This document shows, piece by piece, positions 16,777 through 24,781 of a DNA stretch of 64,000 nt. A program made the position numbers and the translations under genes. The stretch is from Celeribacter indicus (GTDB taxonomy: Bacteria > Pseudomonadota > Alphaproteobacteria > Rhodobacterales > Rhodobacteraceae), in the NCBI RefSeq assembly GCF_000819565.1, contig NZ_CP004393.1, forward strand, positions 4,216,001-4,280,000, read 5' to 3'. The notes under the pieces are model-generated. The model made no database searches. It was not told the DNA's origin and worked only from the letters and a program-made list of their open reading frames with translations. The stretch's first letter is position 1. Each line of letters starts with the position of its first letter.

Positions 16777-17025
16777 AGCAATTCCTCCCTCTTGCTTTGC
16801 ATCGTTATTTGTACGTGTACGCACTATAACTTTCACCATACGCTCGAATTGCGTTTTGTCAACGAAAGCGTGTCAGGCCGCAGACCGCGGAAAACCAGGA
16901 GCTCTCCGCCCCACGCACGCAACTATCTTTCAAGAAAAGAGGGAAACCCGGAACAAGATAGGTCTTCATCATTGAATCTCACGCCGGAGAAACGTGGTCT
17001 CGCAGATTCCCAGTCACGTTACTAA

Positions 17026-17037
17026 TACGTATACGTA
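17026..17037. promoter_or_regulatory. Palindrome upstream of the tct operon (GntR-like site)
   Basis: TACGTATACGTA is a perfect 12-bp palindrome with a GTATAC core in an AT-rich stretch. A related GTACGTGTAC lies at 16811-16820, 35 bases before tctC. Both resemble sites of GntR-family regulators, which often govern carboxylate uptake, but no binding protein is encoded nearby. Confidence 0.35.
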
Positions 17038-17430
17038 ATAAATTTGACTGATTTCATACCCAATCATCGCCACAGAAATCGCCCCCGGAAGCCGCTTCGG
17101 AATTGACCCGCAATCGCCGCCGCTCCGACGACTAAGTCAAGGCAGCCATTGACTTGCCCCTCACCGCCGCCCGCTCCGGCCATTCCGCAACATCCCCGGC
17201 GCCCCTGCCCCCGAACTGGTCATGGCGACCGTCCCGGCCCCGGCCGGATAGCGCGGGACCACGCCATATGTCGGCGGCTTGCGCAAGCTGTTTCAGGGGA
17301 GACGCGGGAGCCGCTGTTTTCCATAGCGTCACGCTGTCAGGCAGGCACCCCATGCGTGCGCCCCGGCGAAAGAGCGACGCCCGTTCGGGGCCGCCAGAAA
17401 TAAGGGAGGCCGGACTGATCACATGCGAAC

Positions 17431-17454
17431 GCCCGGCGGGACGTCCCGCCGGGC
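17431..17454 (-). terminator. Perfect 12-bp-arm hairpin after the PRC-barrel gene
   Basis: The 24 bases are one uninterrupted palindrome (GCCCGGCGGGAC and its complement) 42 bases beyond the stop of the minus-strand PRC-barrel gene. No T-run, so it may act with Rho or as a 3' stabiliser. The perfect cruciform-forming symmetry is notable. Confidence 0.55.
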
Positions 17455-17496
17455 GCAGCAAAGGTTTGTGGCTCAAAACAGCGAGCCATGCAGAGG

Positions 17497-18231
17497 TCAC
17501 TCGACTGTGGTACCGCCCATGCCGGTGTCTCCACCCATGCCGGTTCCGGCGCCCATGCCGCTGTCCATTCCGCCGGTTCCCATGGTGTCATCGACAGGCG
17601 CGGGAGCCGTTTCCTTCTCGCGATACTGGTACTCGGGCGCGGCCTCGGCTTCCTCGCGCGTCATTGCGAGCTCGATGGCGTCGCCATCGTACTGGATGTC
17701 CAGCTCACTGTAGTCGACCGCGATGTCCTTCTGACCGATCCCGAGGAACCCTCCGACACCGAGGATGACGCCGGTGATCTGGCCATCTTCCGTGATGATG
17801 ATATCCTTGATGCTGCCGATGGTCTCGCCGTCAGGGGAGGTCACGCTCGTGCTGAGAATCCAGTCACCGAGAATTTCCGCGCTTTCCTGCTGCGGCACGA
17901 CTGCACCCGACGCCGCGGCCGGCGCCCCGTCTTCGGCAGGGGCCTCGGCAGCCGAGGGATCACTGTCGAGGGTCGTCCCGTCGTCAGGCGCGGTCGTGCC
18001 GTCGTCGGGTGTGGTGGTCCCGGCGTCGGGCGTCATCGTGCCGTCGTCGGGTGTTGTCGTCCCGGCGTCGGGGGCATCGGGCGTGGTGCCCGTGTCTCCG
18101 CCGGGGGTTTGGTCTTCCATCTGCTCGGTCGGGGCCGGGGCGGTCTCGTCCGGGGTGGTCTCATCCTGTGCCCAGACCGGACCGGCCACAATGGGAAGGG
18201 TGAAAGCGGTAATATACAGGTACTTTTTCAT
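17497..18231 (-). CDS. Secreted PRC-barrel domain protein with low-complexity linker
   Basis: 244 residues. Signal peptide (KKYLYITAFTLPIVAGPVWAQ), then a low-complexity Thr/Pro/Asp/Gly stretch with DAGTTTPDDG-type repeats (about 23-95), then one PRC-barrel (LGDWILSTSVTSPDGETIGSIKDIIITEDGQITGVILGVGGFLGIGQKDIAVDYSELD) and a Gly/Met-rich tail (GTGGMDSGMGAG). PRC-barrel proteins with signal peptides are common and poorly understood in Rhodobacterales and are sometimes stress-linked. The second in-frame ATG (18231) is preferred because AAGGAGG lies nine bases before it but abuts the first. Confidence 0.82.
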   Translation of the reverse strand: MKKYLYITAFTLPIVAGPVWAQDETTPDETAPAPTEQMEDQTPGGDTGTTPDAPDAGTTTPDDGTMTPDAGTTTPDDGTTAPDDGTTLDSDPSAAEAPAEDGAPAAASGAVVPQQESAEILGDWILSTSVTSPDGETIGSIKDIIITEDGQITGVILGVGGFLGIGQKDIAVDYSELDIQYDGDAIELAMTREEAEAAPEYQYREKETAPAPVDDTMGTGGMDSGMGAGTGMGGDTGMGGTTVE

Positions 18232-18468
18232 GATCTTCATCCTCCTTCCCCCCTCAACTTAGGCGGTTTCAGCCGGGGGAAAGCGTCGCGACCTCCATGC
18301 GAGAGAGACACGCCACTTGCCGCTCATGCGACGCACGAATTTCGGCAACTCCCTGCCGCAAAACGCGAAGTTCGCGCGTCGAGGGAACCATGAAAGGCAG
18401 CCGGACGTTGAAATGCCCTGAAACCTCCGGGAACGCCTGCCGCGGACTGGCGCGATTGTTCGTCGGTG

Positions 18469-18876
18469 TCACTCAGGCGCCATCCCGAGCCAACACGCAT
18501 CCCTCGAAAGATCGAAAGGGGAGGCGCGCCCGAGACTTCCAGCGCTCAGCCTCCGTGAGACATTTCCCCCGGTGAAGGTAGGGAACGCCTCGAGATCGGT
18601 GCGCATGTCGTGACGGACACTGGAATTCAAAGCGGCCTCCAGAGCCGCGGCGCCGTCAAAGATCAACCGGTTGCGCTGCATGTAGGTCTTGCGCGTCCAG
18701 TCGAGCGTGTCCCGCCAATCGGCGCAGGTGTAGATCCCGATCTCGCGAATGCGCGGGAAGAACCGCATGATCTGTGGATGGTGATCGAGGTAGTAATCCA
18801 GCCAGACGACGAAATCTTCGTGCCCACCGGGATAGGCGCTCTTGCTCGGCTGGACCAGTCTATGTTGATCAATGGC
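18469..18876 (-). pseudogene. Degraded EthD-domain protein gene
   Basis: The open minus-strand frame reads YPGGHEDFVVWLDYYLDHHPQIMRF followed by IGIYTCADWRDTLDWTRKTYMQRNRLIFDGAAALEAALNSSVRHDMRTDLEAFPTFTGGN, the pattern of EthD-type dimeric alpha/beta-barrel proteins. The homologous part begins well before the only in-frame ATG (18768), the frame is closed by a TAG at 18877-18879 with no good start between, and after FTGGN the sequence leaves the family pattern. I read it as a 5'-truncated remnant. A shorter real product from 18768 cannot be excluded. Confidence 0.5.
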
Positions 18877-19018
18877 CTATGACGGCACACGGGGACAACT
18901 CCGGTCGCCGTTGCGGGACGTCTCTGCCACGCCCGCGAGGAAGGCATCGCTCCGTCGTCTCCGGTCCCGAAGACAGGATGCGCGGCCGCCCGAGATGCCG
19001 ACCGCCGCGCAGAGAGGC

Positions 19019-20356
19019 TCAGGCAGTCATCGGCAGCACTCCGGAGGCGGCAACCGGCGCGAGGCCGAAATGTTCGCGCAACGTCGTGCCGGTGTAGTCA
19101 GCACGAAACAAGCCACGTTTTTGCAGGATCGGAACGACTTCCTGGGCGAACAGTTCGAACTGGCTGTAAAGGACAGGCGGCATGATGTTGAAGCCATCCG
19201 CCGCCCCATCTGTGAACCAATCCTGAATCACATCGGCAATCTTCTCGGGAGTGCCAGCGATGGTGAAATGCCCCCGCGCCCCTGCGAGGCGCTGCAACAA
19301 CTGGCGCAGGGTCAGCCCTTCGCGCAGGGCGACGTCGACATAGCTCGTCGCGCGGCTCTTCGACGCGTCCACGGCCGAGGGATCCGGGAAATCGTCGCGG
19401 GTCAGGGGCCGATCGAGCGGGACGGCGGAGAAGTCATGCCCTCCGAACCGGGCCGCGAGACGAGCGAGGCCGATCTCCGGGCTCGTCAGCGCGTCGAGTT
19501 CCTCCCACACGCGGTCGGCCTCTGCCTGTGTGGAGCCGATAGCCGCGGAAAGGCCGGGCAGGATCACGATGTCCTCGGCACTGCGACCCAGGGCAGCGGC
19601 CCGCCCCTTGATGTCGGCATAAAAGGCGCGGGCGGTCTCCTTGGCCAGATGCGCCGTGAAAATCGCCTCGGCCCAGCGGGCGGCAAAGGCGCGGCCATCC
19701 TCGGACTGGCCAGCCTGGATAAAGACGGGGCGCCCCTGCGGGCTGCCGGGCACATTCAACGGTCCCCGCGTCTGCCAGTGCCGTCCATTATGGTGGATCG
19801 GCTGGACAAGTGCCGGATCGAAGTAGCGCCCACCCGCACGGTCGTCGAGGACCGCCTCGGCAGGGAAGCTGCGCCAGAGCTTTTCCACGGCCTGTACGAA
19901 ATCCTCGGCTATGGCGTAGCGTTCGCCATGACCCACGTCCGCCTCGCGCCCGTAGTTTGACCCGGCCTGCGGGGCCCAGGAGGTGACGATGTTCCAGCCG
20001 GCCCTCCCCTTCGAAAGGTGGTCCAGCGTCGCGAACTGCCGCGCCAGCGTGTAGGGCAGGCTGTAAGTGGTCGACGCCGTACCGATCAGACCGATCCTCT
20101 GCGTCAGGGCGGCCAGGGCCGACAGAAGCGCAATGGGCTCCAACGCCCCCGATGCCACCAATCCACCGTTATTCTGCGCGACCAGAGCATCCGCCAGGAA
20201 TACGGCATCGAATTTCGCCTCCTCGGCGATCCGCGCCGCACCGGCATAGAGTTCGAGATCCGTCAGCTTCCGGTCGACGGCCGCCGGGTGGCGCCATGCG
20301 CTTTCGTGATGGCCGCGTGGCATCAAAAACAGGTTCAGGTGCAGTTGGCGCGCCAT
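19019..20356 (-). CDS. LLM-class flavin monooxygenase (NtaA/SnaA/DszA family)
   Basis: 445 residues. LHLNLFLMPRGHHESAWRHP is the characteristic N-terminus of the NtaA/SnaA/DszA branch of bacterial luciferase-like monooxygenases; KFDAVFLADAL, LDHLSKGRAGWNIVTSW, NYGREADVGHGERY and QAGQSEDGRAFAARWAEAIF follow in the expected order. These FMNH2-dependent enzymes attack C-S or C-N bonds (dibenzothiophene sulfone, nitrilotriacetate). It ends the SsuABC-like operon, so desulfonation or a related sulfur-scavenging step is likely. A flavin reductase is not encoded here. Confidence 0.88.
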   Translation of the reverse strand: MARQLHLNLFLMPRGHHESAWRHPAAVDRKLTDLELYAGAARIAEEAKFDAVFLADALVAQNNGGLVASGALEPIALLSALAALTQRIGLIGTASTTYSLPYTLARQFATLDHLSKGRAGWNIVTSWAPQAGSNYGREADVGHGERYAIAEDFVQAVEKLWRSFPAEAVLDDRAGGRYFDPALVQPIHHNGRHWQTRGPLNVPGSPQGRPVFIQAGQSEDGRAFAARWAEAIFTAHLAKETARAFYADIKGRAAALGRSAEDIVILPGLSAAIGSTQAEADRVWEELDALTSPEIGLARLAARFGGHDFSAVPLDRPLTRDDFPDPSAVDASKSRATSYVDVALREGLTLRQLLQRLAGARGHFTIAGTPEKIADVIQDWFTDGAADGFNIMPPVLYSQFELFAQEVVPILQKRGLFRADYTGTTLREHFGLAPVAASGVLPMTA

Positions 20357-20371
20357 GGCGTCGCTCCTTTC

Positions 20372-21100
20372 TCACACGATATCGGTCTCGACGCCCAGGC
20401 TGCGCAGCAAACGCAGACGCAGGGCTTCGAATTCGGGATGGCTGGTACGGCGGGGATGGGACAGGTCCACGCGATGATCCTCCGCAATGCGCCCGTCCTT
20501 CAGCATCAGGATGCGGTCGGCCAGAAGAAGCGCCTCGTCCACGTCGTGGGTGACGAGGATCACGGTGGGCTTGCGCAACTCCACCAGGCGGAACAGAAGG
20601 GCATGCATCTTCAGCCGGGTCAGCGCATCCAGCGCGCCGAAGGGCTCGTCAGCCAGAAGCAGGTCCGGCGCGCGCAGCAGGCTTCGCGCCAGAGCCGCAC
20701 GTTGCTTCTGCCCGCCCGACAAGGTGCCGGGCCAGACGTCGGCCTTGTCGTCGAGCCCCACCGCCGCGAGCATCTCCTGCGCGGCCTCACGGGCGTCGGA
20801 GCGGCGCAGGCCAAGCGTCAGGTTGTCGATCACACGCAACCAGGGCAACAGGCGCGCATCCTGAAACAGGACGGACACGTGGTCGGGAACAGTAAAATGT
20901 CCTTGGATCTCCGCGTCGTCGTCGAGTCCCGCCAGAGCCCGCAGGAGAGTGGTCTTGCCCGAGCCGGACTCGCCCAGCAGGGCGACGAATTGGCCCTTCC
21001 GGATGTCCAGCGAGATGCGGTCGAGCACGGTGCGCCCCGCAAAGGCGCGGCTGACGTCGCGCAGCGTAACGGCAGGAGAAAAGATCTGATGCACGCTCAT
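20372..21100 (-). CDS. ABC importer ATPase (SsuB/TauB/NrtD-like)
   Basis: 242 residues with all nucleotide-binding motifs: Walker A GESGSGKTT (about 40-48), Q-loop VLFQDARLLPW, signature LSGGQKQR, Walker B LLLADEPFGALD and H-loop VTHD. The DEPFGALDALTR and DARLLPWLRV stretches are typical of nitrate/sulfonate/taurine ATPases. The start overlaps the permease stop as ATGA. Confidence 0.9.
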   Translation of the reverse strand: MSVHQIFSPAVTLRDVSRAFAGRTVLDRISLDIRKGQFVALLGESGSGKTTLLRALAGLDDDAEIQGHFTVPDHVSVLFQDARLLPWLRVIDNLTLGLRRSDAREAAQEMLAAVGLDDKADVWPGTLSGGQKQRAALARSLLRAPDLLLADEPFGALDALTRLKMHALLFRLVELRKPTVILVTHDVDEALLLADRILMLKDGRIAEDHRVDLSHPRRTSHPEFEALRLRLLRSLGVETDIV

Positions 21101-21939
21101 GATCCCAGCGACCTCCGATAAGACAGAACGCGAGCCTCGGTCAGACGTACCAGCGCATCCGAGAGAAGGCCGAGGATGGCATAGATGAATATGCCGACGA
21201 CGATGATGTCAGTCTGTCCCCAGTCCCGTGCGCGGTTCATCAGATAGCCGATCCCGGTCTGGGTATTGATCAATTCCAGAACCACGAGCGCCGTCCAGCA
21301 CAGCGTCACCGCAAGCCGGAGCGAGACGAAGAACCCAGGCAGCGCGCCGGGAAGCGCCACCTTGCGGATGAACTCACCCCGGCTGAGTCCCAGAGTGCGC
21401 GCCAGTTCCACATGTCCGATGTCGATGCCTCGCAACGCAGCATGGGTGTTGATGTAGACCGGGACCATTACCGACGTGAAGATCAGGAAAATCTTCATCG
21501 CTTCTCCGATGCCGAGCCACAGGATCACCAGCGGAATCAGCGCCAGCGTGGGAACCGCGCGCTTGATCTGCACCAGCCCGTCGAAGAGCGCCTCCCCGGT
21601 ACGCGTGAGACCCGACAGCAGTGCCAGCGCCAGACCTGCCAATACACCGAGCGCCAGTCCCGCATAGGCCCGCCCCGCCGAGGCGGCGAGATGGGGGAGC
21701 AGAGTCCCGTCGCTCAGCAACTGCCAGCCGGTCGCCACCGCCTGGCTGGGCGGGGCCAGCGTGTGGGGCGACAGATATCCCAGTCGCGACGCCCCCTCCC
21801 AAAGTATCAGCAACAAGACCGGCCCCGTCAGCCTTGCCCATTCCGGCAACCTGCCTGACGTGAGCCGCGCCGGGGGCCGTGCGGCGGGCTTCGCTTCGGT
21901 CGGACGGGTGGCGGTATGCGCTGCGAAGATATCGGTCAT
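21097..21939 (-). CDS. ABC importer permease (SsuC/TauC-like)
   Basis: 280 residues, six membrane helices. PVLLLILWEGASRLGYLSPHTLAPPSQAV at the N-terminus and the EAA-like loop ARTLGLSRGEFIRKVALPGALPGFFVSLRLAV, then LVVLELINTQTGIGYLMNRARDWGQTD, are hallmark SsuC/TauC blocks. The ATG at 21939 is chosen because GGAAGG precedes it; the frame remains open far upstream only by chance. Partner of the ATPase (ATGA overlap) and of the binding protein 17 bases upstream. Confidence 0.9.
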   Translation of the reverse strand: MTDIFAAHTATRPTEAKPAARPPARLTSGRLPEWARLTGPVLLLILWEGASRLGYLSPHTLAPPSQAVATGWQLLSDGTLLPHLAASAGRAYAGLALGVLAGLALALLSGLTRTGEALFDGLVQIKRAVPTLALIPLVILWLGIGEAMKIFLIFTSVMVPVYINTHAALRGIDIGHVELARTLGLSRGEFIRKVALPGALPGFFVSLRLAVTLCWTALVVLELINTQTGIGYLMNRARDWGQTDIIVVGIFIYAILGLLSDALVRLTEARVLSYRRSLGS

Positions 21940-21956
21940 GTGGCCTTCCTTTCCCG

Positions 21957-22940
21957 TCAGCGGGTCTCGGCGATGAGCGGATCGAACCGATCCGAGAAGG
22001 AGCCTGCGGCATCGAAATGTTCGGGCAGGGTTCCGGCCTGATATAGCGTGTCGATGAGCTTCTGATGATGCGCGATCGCCTCGGACGAGGTCTGGAACAC
22101 CAGTGGCGACAGCGAGTCGAGGATCGCCTGAGTGTCCTCCGGAGCAATCCGCTGAAATCCGGTATAGTAGAAGTCGCCCCATTCCGCGGAATGGCTGTTA
22201 CTCCAGCTTCCCGCGCGGATGAAGGCGGGCAGGAACATTTCGAGCGCTGCCGCCTTCTCCGGATCCTCCAGAACCTCGGGGCGGGCGTATATGTAGCTGG
22301 TCGATGGCAGCAGCTTCCGCTCCACCGGGTCCTGGACGGGCGTTGCACCGATCTGGTTACGCAGGCGGGTCACATGCGGCTCGGTCAGGACTGCCACATC
22401 GACGGCGCTGGACCGGATCGCGTCCGGCAGATCGGCGACGCGCAGCGGGACGAGGTCCACCTCGTCGAGCGCGATGCCACCGCGATTCAGCGCCTCTATC
22501 AGGAAGACCTGCCTGCCCGAGCCTTCGACATAGCTCAGCTTCAATCCCTTCAGGTCCGACAGCCGCTCCACCACCAGCCCTGGACGGCTGACGAGACGGT
22601 ACTGCGCCACTTGCCGGGTAAAGGTGGCAATGATCGGCAGCAGCGTACCGGAGGCACGCGCCTGGATCGGAGGCGTATCCCCCACATAAGCCGCGTCCAA
22701 CGCTCCGGCGCGGATGGCCTCGAGGATCGCCGGACCACCGGCAAAATTGGGAAGCTCCAGTTCGAAGGGCAGTGCCGCGTCCTCTCCGGTCGCGGCCAGC
22801 AGGTTCCGGATCAATTCACTCTGGTCCGCGACGATCAGCTTGGTCTCCGGCGAAAAGGTCCGGGCGCCCGCACGTCCGGCAGCCAGGGCAAGCGCCAAGC
22901 TGGAGCTGAGGGACATAAATGATCGTCTATTCAATAGCAT
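21957..22940 (-). CDS. ABC substrate-binding protein (SsuA-like, sulfonate/nitrate/taurine class)
   Basis: 327 residues. The N-terminus NRRSFMSLSSSLALALAAGRAGA could be a Tat or Sec signal. The fold of the SsuA/NMT1-like class is visible in GPAILEAIRAGALDAAYVGDTPPIQARASG, LSDLKGLKLSYVEGSGRQVFLIEALNRGGI and VDVAVLTEPHVTRL. It heads a four-gene operon: binding protein, permease, ATPase, flavin monooxygenase. The ligand is most likely an organosulfur compound given the monooxygenase. Confidence 0.87.
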   Translation of the reverse strand: MLLNRRSFMSLSSSLALALAAGRAGARTFSPETKLIVADQSELIRNLLAATGEDAALPFELELPNFAGGPAILEAIRAGALDAAYVGDTPPIQARASGTLLPIIATFTRQVAQYRLVSRPGLVVERLSDLKGLKLSYVEGSGRQVFLIEALNRGGIALDEVDLVPLRVADLPDAIRSSAVDVAVLTEPHVTRLRNQIGATPVQDPVERKLLPSTSYIYARPEVLEDPEKAAALEMFLPAFIRAGSWSNSHSAEWGDFYYTGFQRIAPEDTQAILDSLSPLVFQTSSEAIAHHQKLIDTLYQAGTLPEHFDAAGSFSDRFDPLIAETR

Positions 22941-23604
22941 AGCCTATCTTTCCACCATTGGGTTTCGAGAAAAGTGTGGCGAACGCGTTTTAAATTTTCA
23001 ATCACCATCGATTTAGTCGTGTTAATTTAGCGCATTCCCTCTGCCGAACGTTGTCACGACAGGACGTGACTTTCGCCAAATATGCCCGTCGGGAGAAAAT
23101 TTACGTTGGGAAGGTGCGACGACGGGCAGCCAAAATCGCATTACTTGCCAATCGAGCCGCCCCGCGAGGGGCGCGAGAGGCTCGTGTCAAACTTTCTCTG
23201 GCTACTCCGTCTGATTTCTTGCCCCCCTCACCACGGCTGGCGGCGCCATGCACTCCCGTCCGGCGACGGGGGCGGCGGAATCAGCGCCCGAGCGTCCGCC
23301 CGCTGCGATACGGCGCGAGGATGGCCCCAGAGAAGTATGGATACTAAAGATATTTAGTACGTCCTTAATTATATCTTTAGGTCATAAATTTATATTCTTA
23401 TAGACATATATAACATCCTAAAGATTTATTATTTTTGTTGTAAATCAGCCACTTAACGCCCAAATTTCCGGGAAATTATTGTCGAGCTCTCGAAATCTGA
23501 TCCTTTTGGCTCACACAGTTGATGAACTTAAGAAGATATCGACCGTCATTAAGAGAGAATATCGCGACATACGCGCGAAGTCATAATCGGAAGAAGGGGA
23601 AACC
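22941..23604. other. Divergent region between the Ssu-like operon and the pilus operon
   Basis: 664 bases. The part to about 23040 is the AT-rich promoter of the minus-strand SsuA-like gene. 23050-23335 is GC-rich, with only open frames lacking family features. 23336-23604 is one of the most AT-rich stretches of the window and contains a perfect 18-base inverted repeat (23342-23359) and two further CTAAAG elements before flp; it should hold the pilus operon promoter. Confidence 0.5.
23342..23359. promoter_or_regulatory. Candidate operator of the pilus operon
   Basis: TACTAAAGATATTTAGTA: perfect 7-bp arms around GATA, 245 bases before flp in AT-rich DNA. Half-sites of the same CTAAAG type occur at 23371-23380 and 23416-23426 and at the promoters of the repeat-protein and small-protein genes, suggesting one regulator, possibly the LuxR-type response regulator at 40895. 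Confidence 0.5.
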
Positions 23605-23823
23605 ATGCTTAATCTCTATGTCAAACTCGCCACTGCATTCTCCAGCTACGGGCGCAAGGAGGACGGCGCGACCGCCATCGAATACGGGCTCTTCGCCGCC
23701 CTGATCGCGGCTGTTCTGGTTGGTGTTGTCGGCGTTCTCGGAACTGAGGTTCAAGGCATTTTCCAAGACGTCTGTGATGCGCTCAAAAAAGAGGTGTGCA
23801 GCCTCGGTACATCGGAGACCTAA
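23605..23823 (+). CDS. flp: Flp-family type IVb pilin
   Basis: 72 residues. The prepilin segment KEDGATAIEYGLFAALIAAVLVGVVGVLG has the Gly-Ala cleavage site, the conserved Glu and Tyr (xTAIEYGL) and the hydrophobic helix of Flp pilins. The C-terminus holds two Cys (DVCDALKKEVCS) that may form a disulfide in the mature pilin. AAGGGG precedes the start. First gene of the Tad locus; its stop overlaps the cpaB start by one base. Major subunit of the Tad adhesion pilus. Confidence 0.93.
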   Translation: MLNLYVKLATAFSSYGRKEDGATAIEYGLFAALIAAVLVGVVGVLGTEVQGIFQDVCDALKKEVCSLGTSET

Positions 23824-24776
23824 TGTTCTCACGCCTCGGCATCTCCGGGCGCGCCGCCGGGATCGTCGCATCCTCCGTCGCCGTTGCCGCGGTCGTCACC
23901 TGGATCGGGATCGGGAGCATGTCATCCCCCTCCCGCGGGGAGACGCCCGCGGCCACGGATGGGACGCGGCCGGTTCCGCTTCCCGTCCTCGCGGCGGCTT
24001 CCACGCTTGATGCGGGCACGCCCGTCACCGCGGAGGCGCTCACCATCGTGAACGTCGATCCGTCGGAAGACGGCGCGTTCTATCTCCGCGACACGGCGGA
24101 GAACCGCACCCGGCTGGAGGGGCTCGTCCTCTCGAGGCGGGTGCCGGCGCGGACGCCCTTCGTCGCGGAGGATCTCGACGCGGCGCCGTCGGGTGCGGCC
24201 GCGATGCCGGGCGGACAGGACAGCGGCACCGCGGCATTGCTGGCGGAGGGAATGAGGGCGATCTCCCTGCCCGTAACCGAGGAGACCGCCGTCGCCGGGC
24301 TGATCACCCGCGGCGACCGCGTCGATGTCCTCGTGACCTATGACGTTCCCGACGGGCTGCGCGCGGTGCGGACGGTGCTGCGGAACGTGCGCGTCATCGC
24401 GACGGACCGGACCACGGAAGTGTCCGGGGAAAGGCCCGACTCGCCGCCGCAGACGGTGACGCTGGAACTCCATCCGGAGGGGACGAAGGTGCTCGCCCTC
24501 GCCCTGCGGACCGGAAACCTCGTGCTCGCCCTCAGCCCGGCCAGCGACAGCGACATGCCCGAAATCGCGGAGGACGAGCCGCTGCTGTCGAACAGGATCT
24601 CGGGGATGGGACAGGCCGCCCTCGAGGAAACGCAGAGATCGGTCGAGATCGTGCGCGGCACCGCGTCGACCCAGAGGATCGCGGCCTCGCCGAATGCAAC
24701 AGCCGGGGCGCTCACGCCTCTGATGGCCGGACAGGTGGCTTCACCCGCCTCGGGCCTCGAACAGAAAAGGGACTGA
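23823..24776 (+). CDS. cpaB: Tad pilus assembly protein CpaB/RcpC
   Basis: 317 residues. A membrane anchor or signal at about 12-33 is followed by a SAF-like domain (VLAAASTLDAGTPVTAEALTIVNVDP, LVLSRRVPARTPFVAEDL) and the RcpC/CpaB core (EGMRAISLPVTEETAVAGLITRGDRVDVLVTYD, LRNVRVIATDR, TVTLELHPEGTKVLALALRTGNLVLAL). Periplasmic protein working with the secretin. Start chosen at the ATG overlapping the flp stop. Confidence 0.92.
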   Translation: MFSRLGISGRAAGIVASSVAVAAVVTWIGIGSMSSPSRGETPAATDGTRPVPLPVLAAASTLDAGTPVTAEALTIVNVDPSEDGAFYLRDTAENRTRLEGLVLSRRVPARTPFVAEDLDAAPSGAAAMPGGQDSGTAALLAEGMRAISLPVTEETAVAGLITRGDRVDVLVTYDVPDGLRAVRTVLRNVRVIATDRTTEVSGERPDSPPQTVTLELHPEGTKVLALALRTGNLVLALSPASDSDMPEIAEDEPLLSNRISGMGQAALEETQRSVEIVRGTASTQRIAASPNATAGALTPLMAGQVASPASGLEQKRD

Positions 24777-24781
24777 AACTG

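Larger units (their letters stand above)
16777..17496. other. Long intergenic region upstream of tctC
   Basis: 720 bases without a supported gene. The part next to tctC (16800-17050) is AT-rich and holds two TACG-rich repeats that look like regulator sites: GTACGTGTAC at 16811-16820 and TACGTATACGTA at 17026-17037. The middle is GC-rich with only shadow frames. The far end carries the hairpin terminator of the PRC-barrel gene. No regulator gene sits beside the tct operon, so its control is probably from elsewhere. Confidence 0.5.

Noticed and set aside
18297..18575. 92-residue plus-strand frame
   Set aside because: Arg/Ser/Cys-rich composition typical of a shadow frame, no ribosome site, and it overlaps the EthD remnant.
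18864..18872. TTGATCAA as a second FNR-like site
   Set aside because: The four-base spacer of the FNR consensus is missing and it lies inside the EthD remnant.
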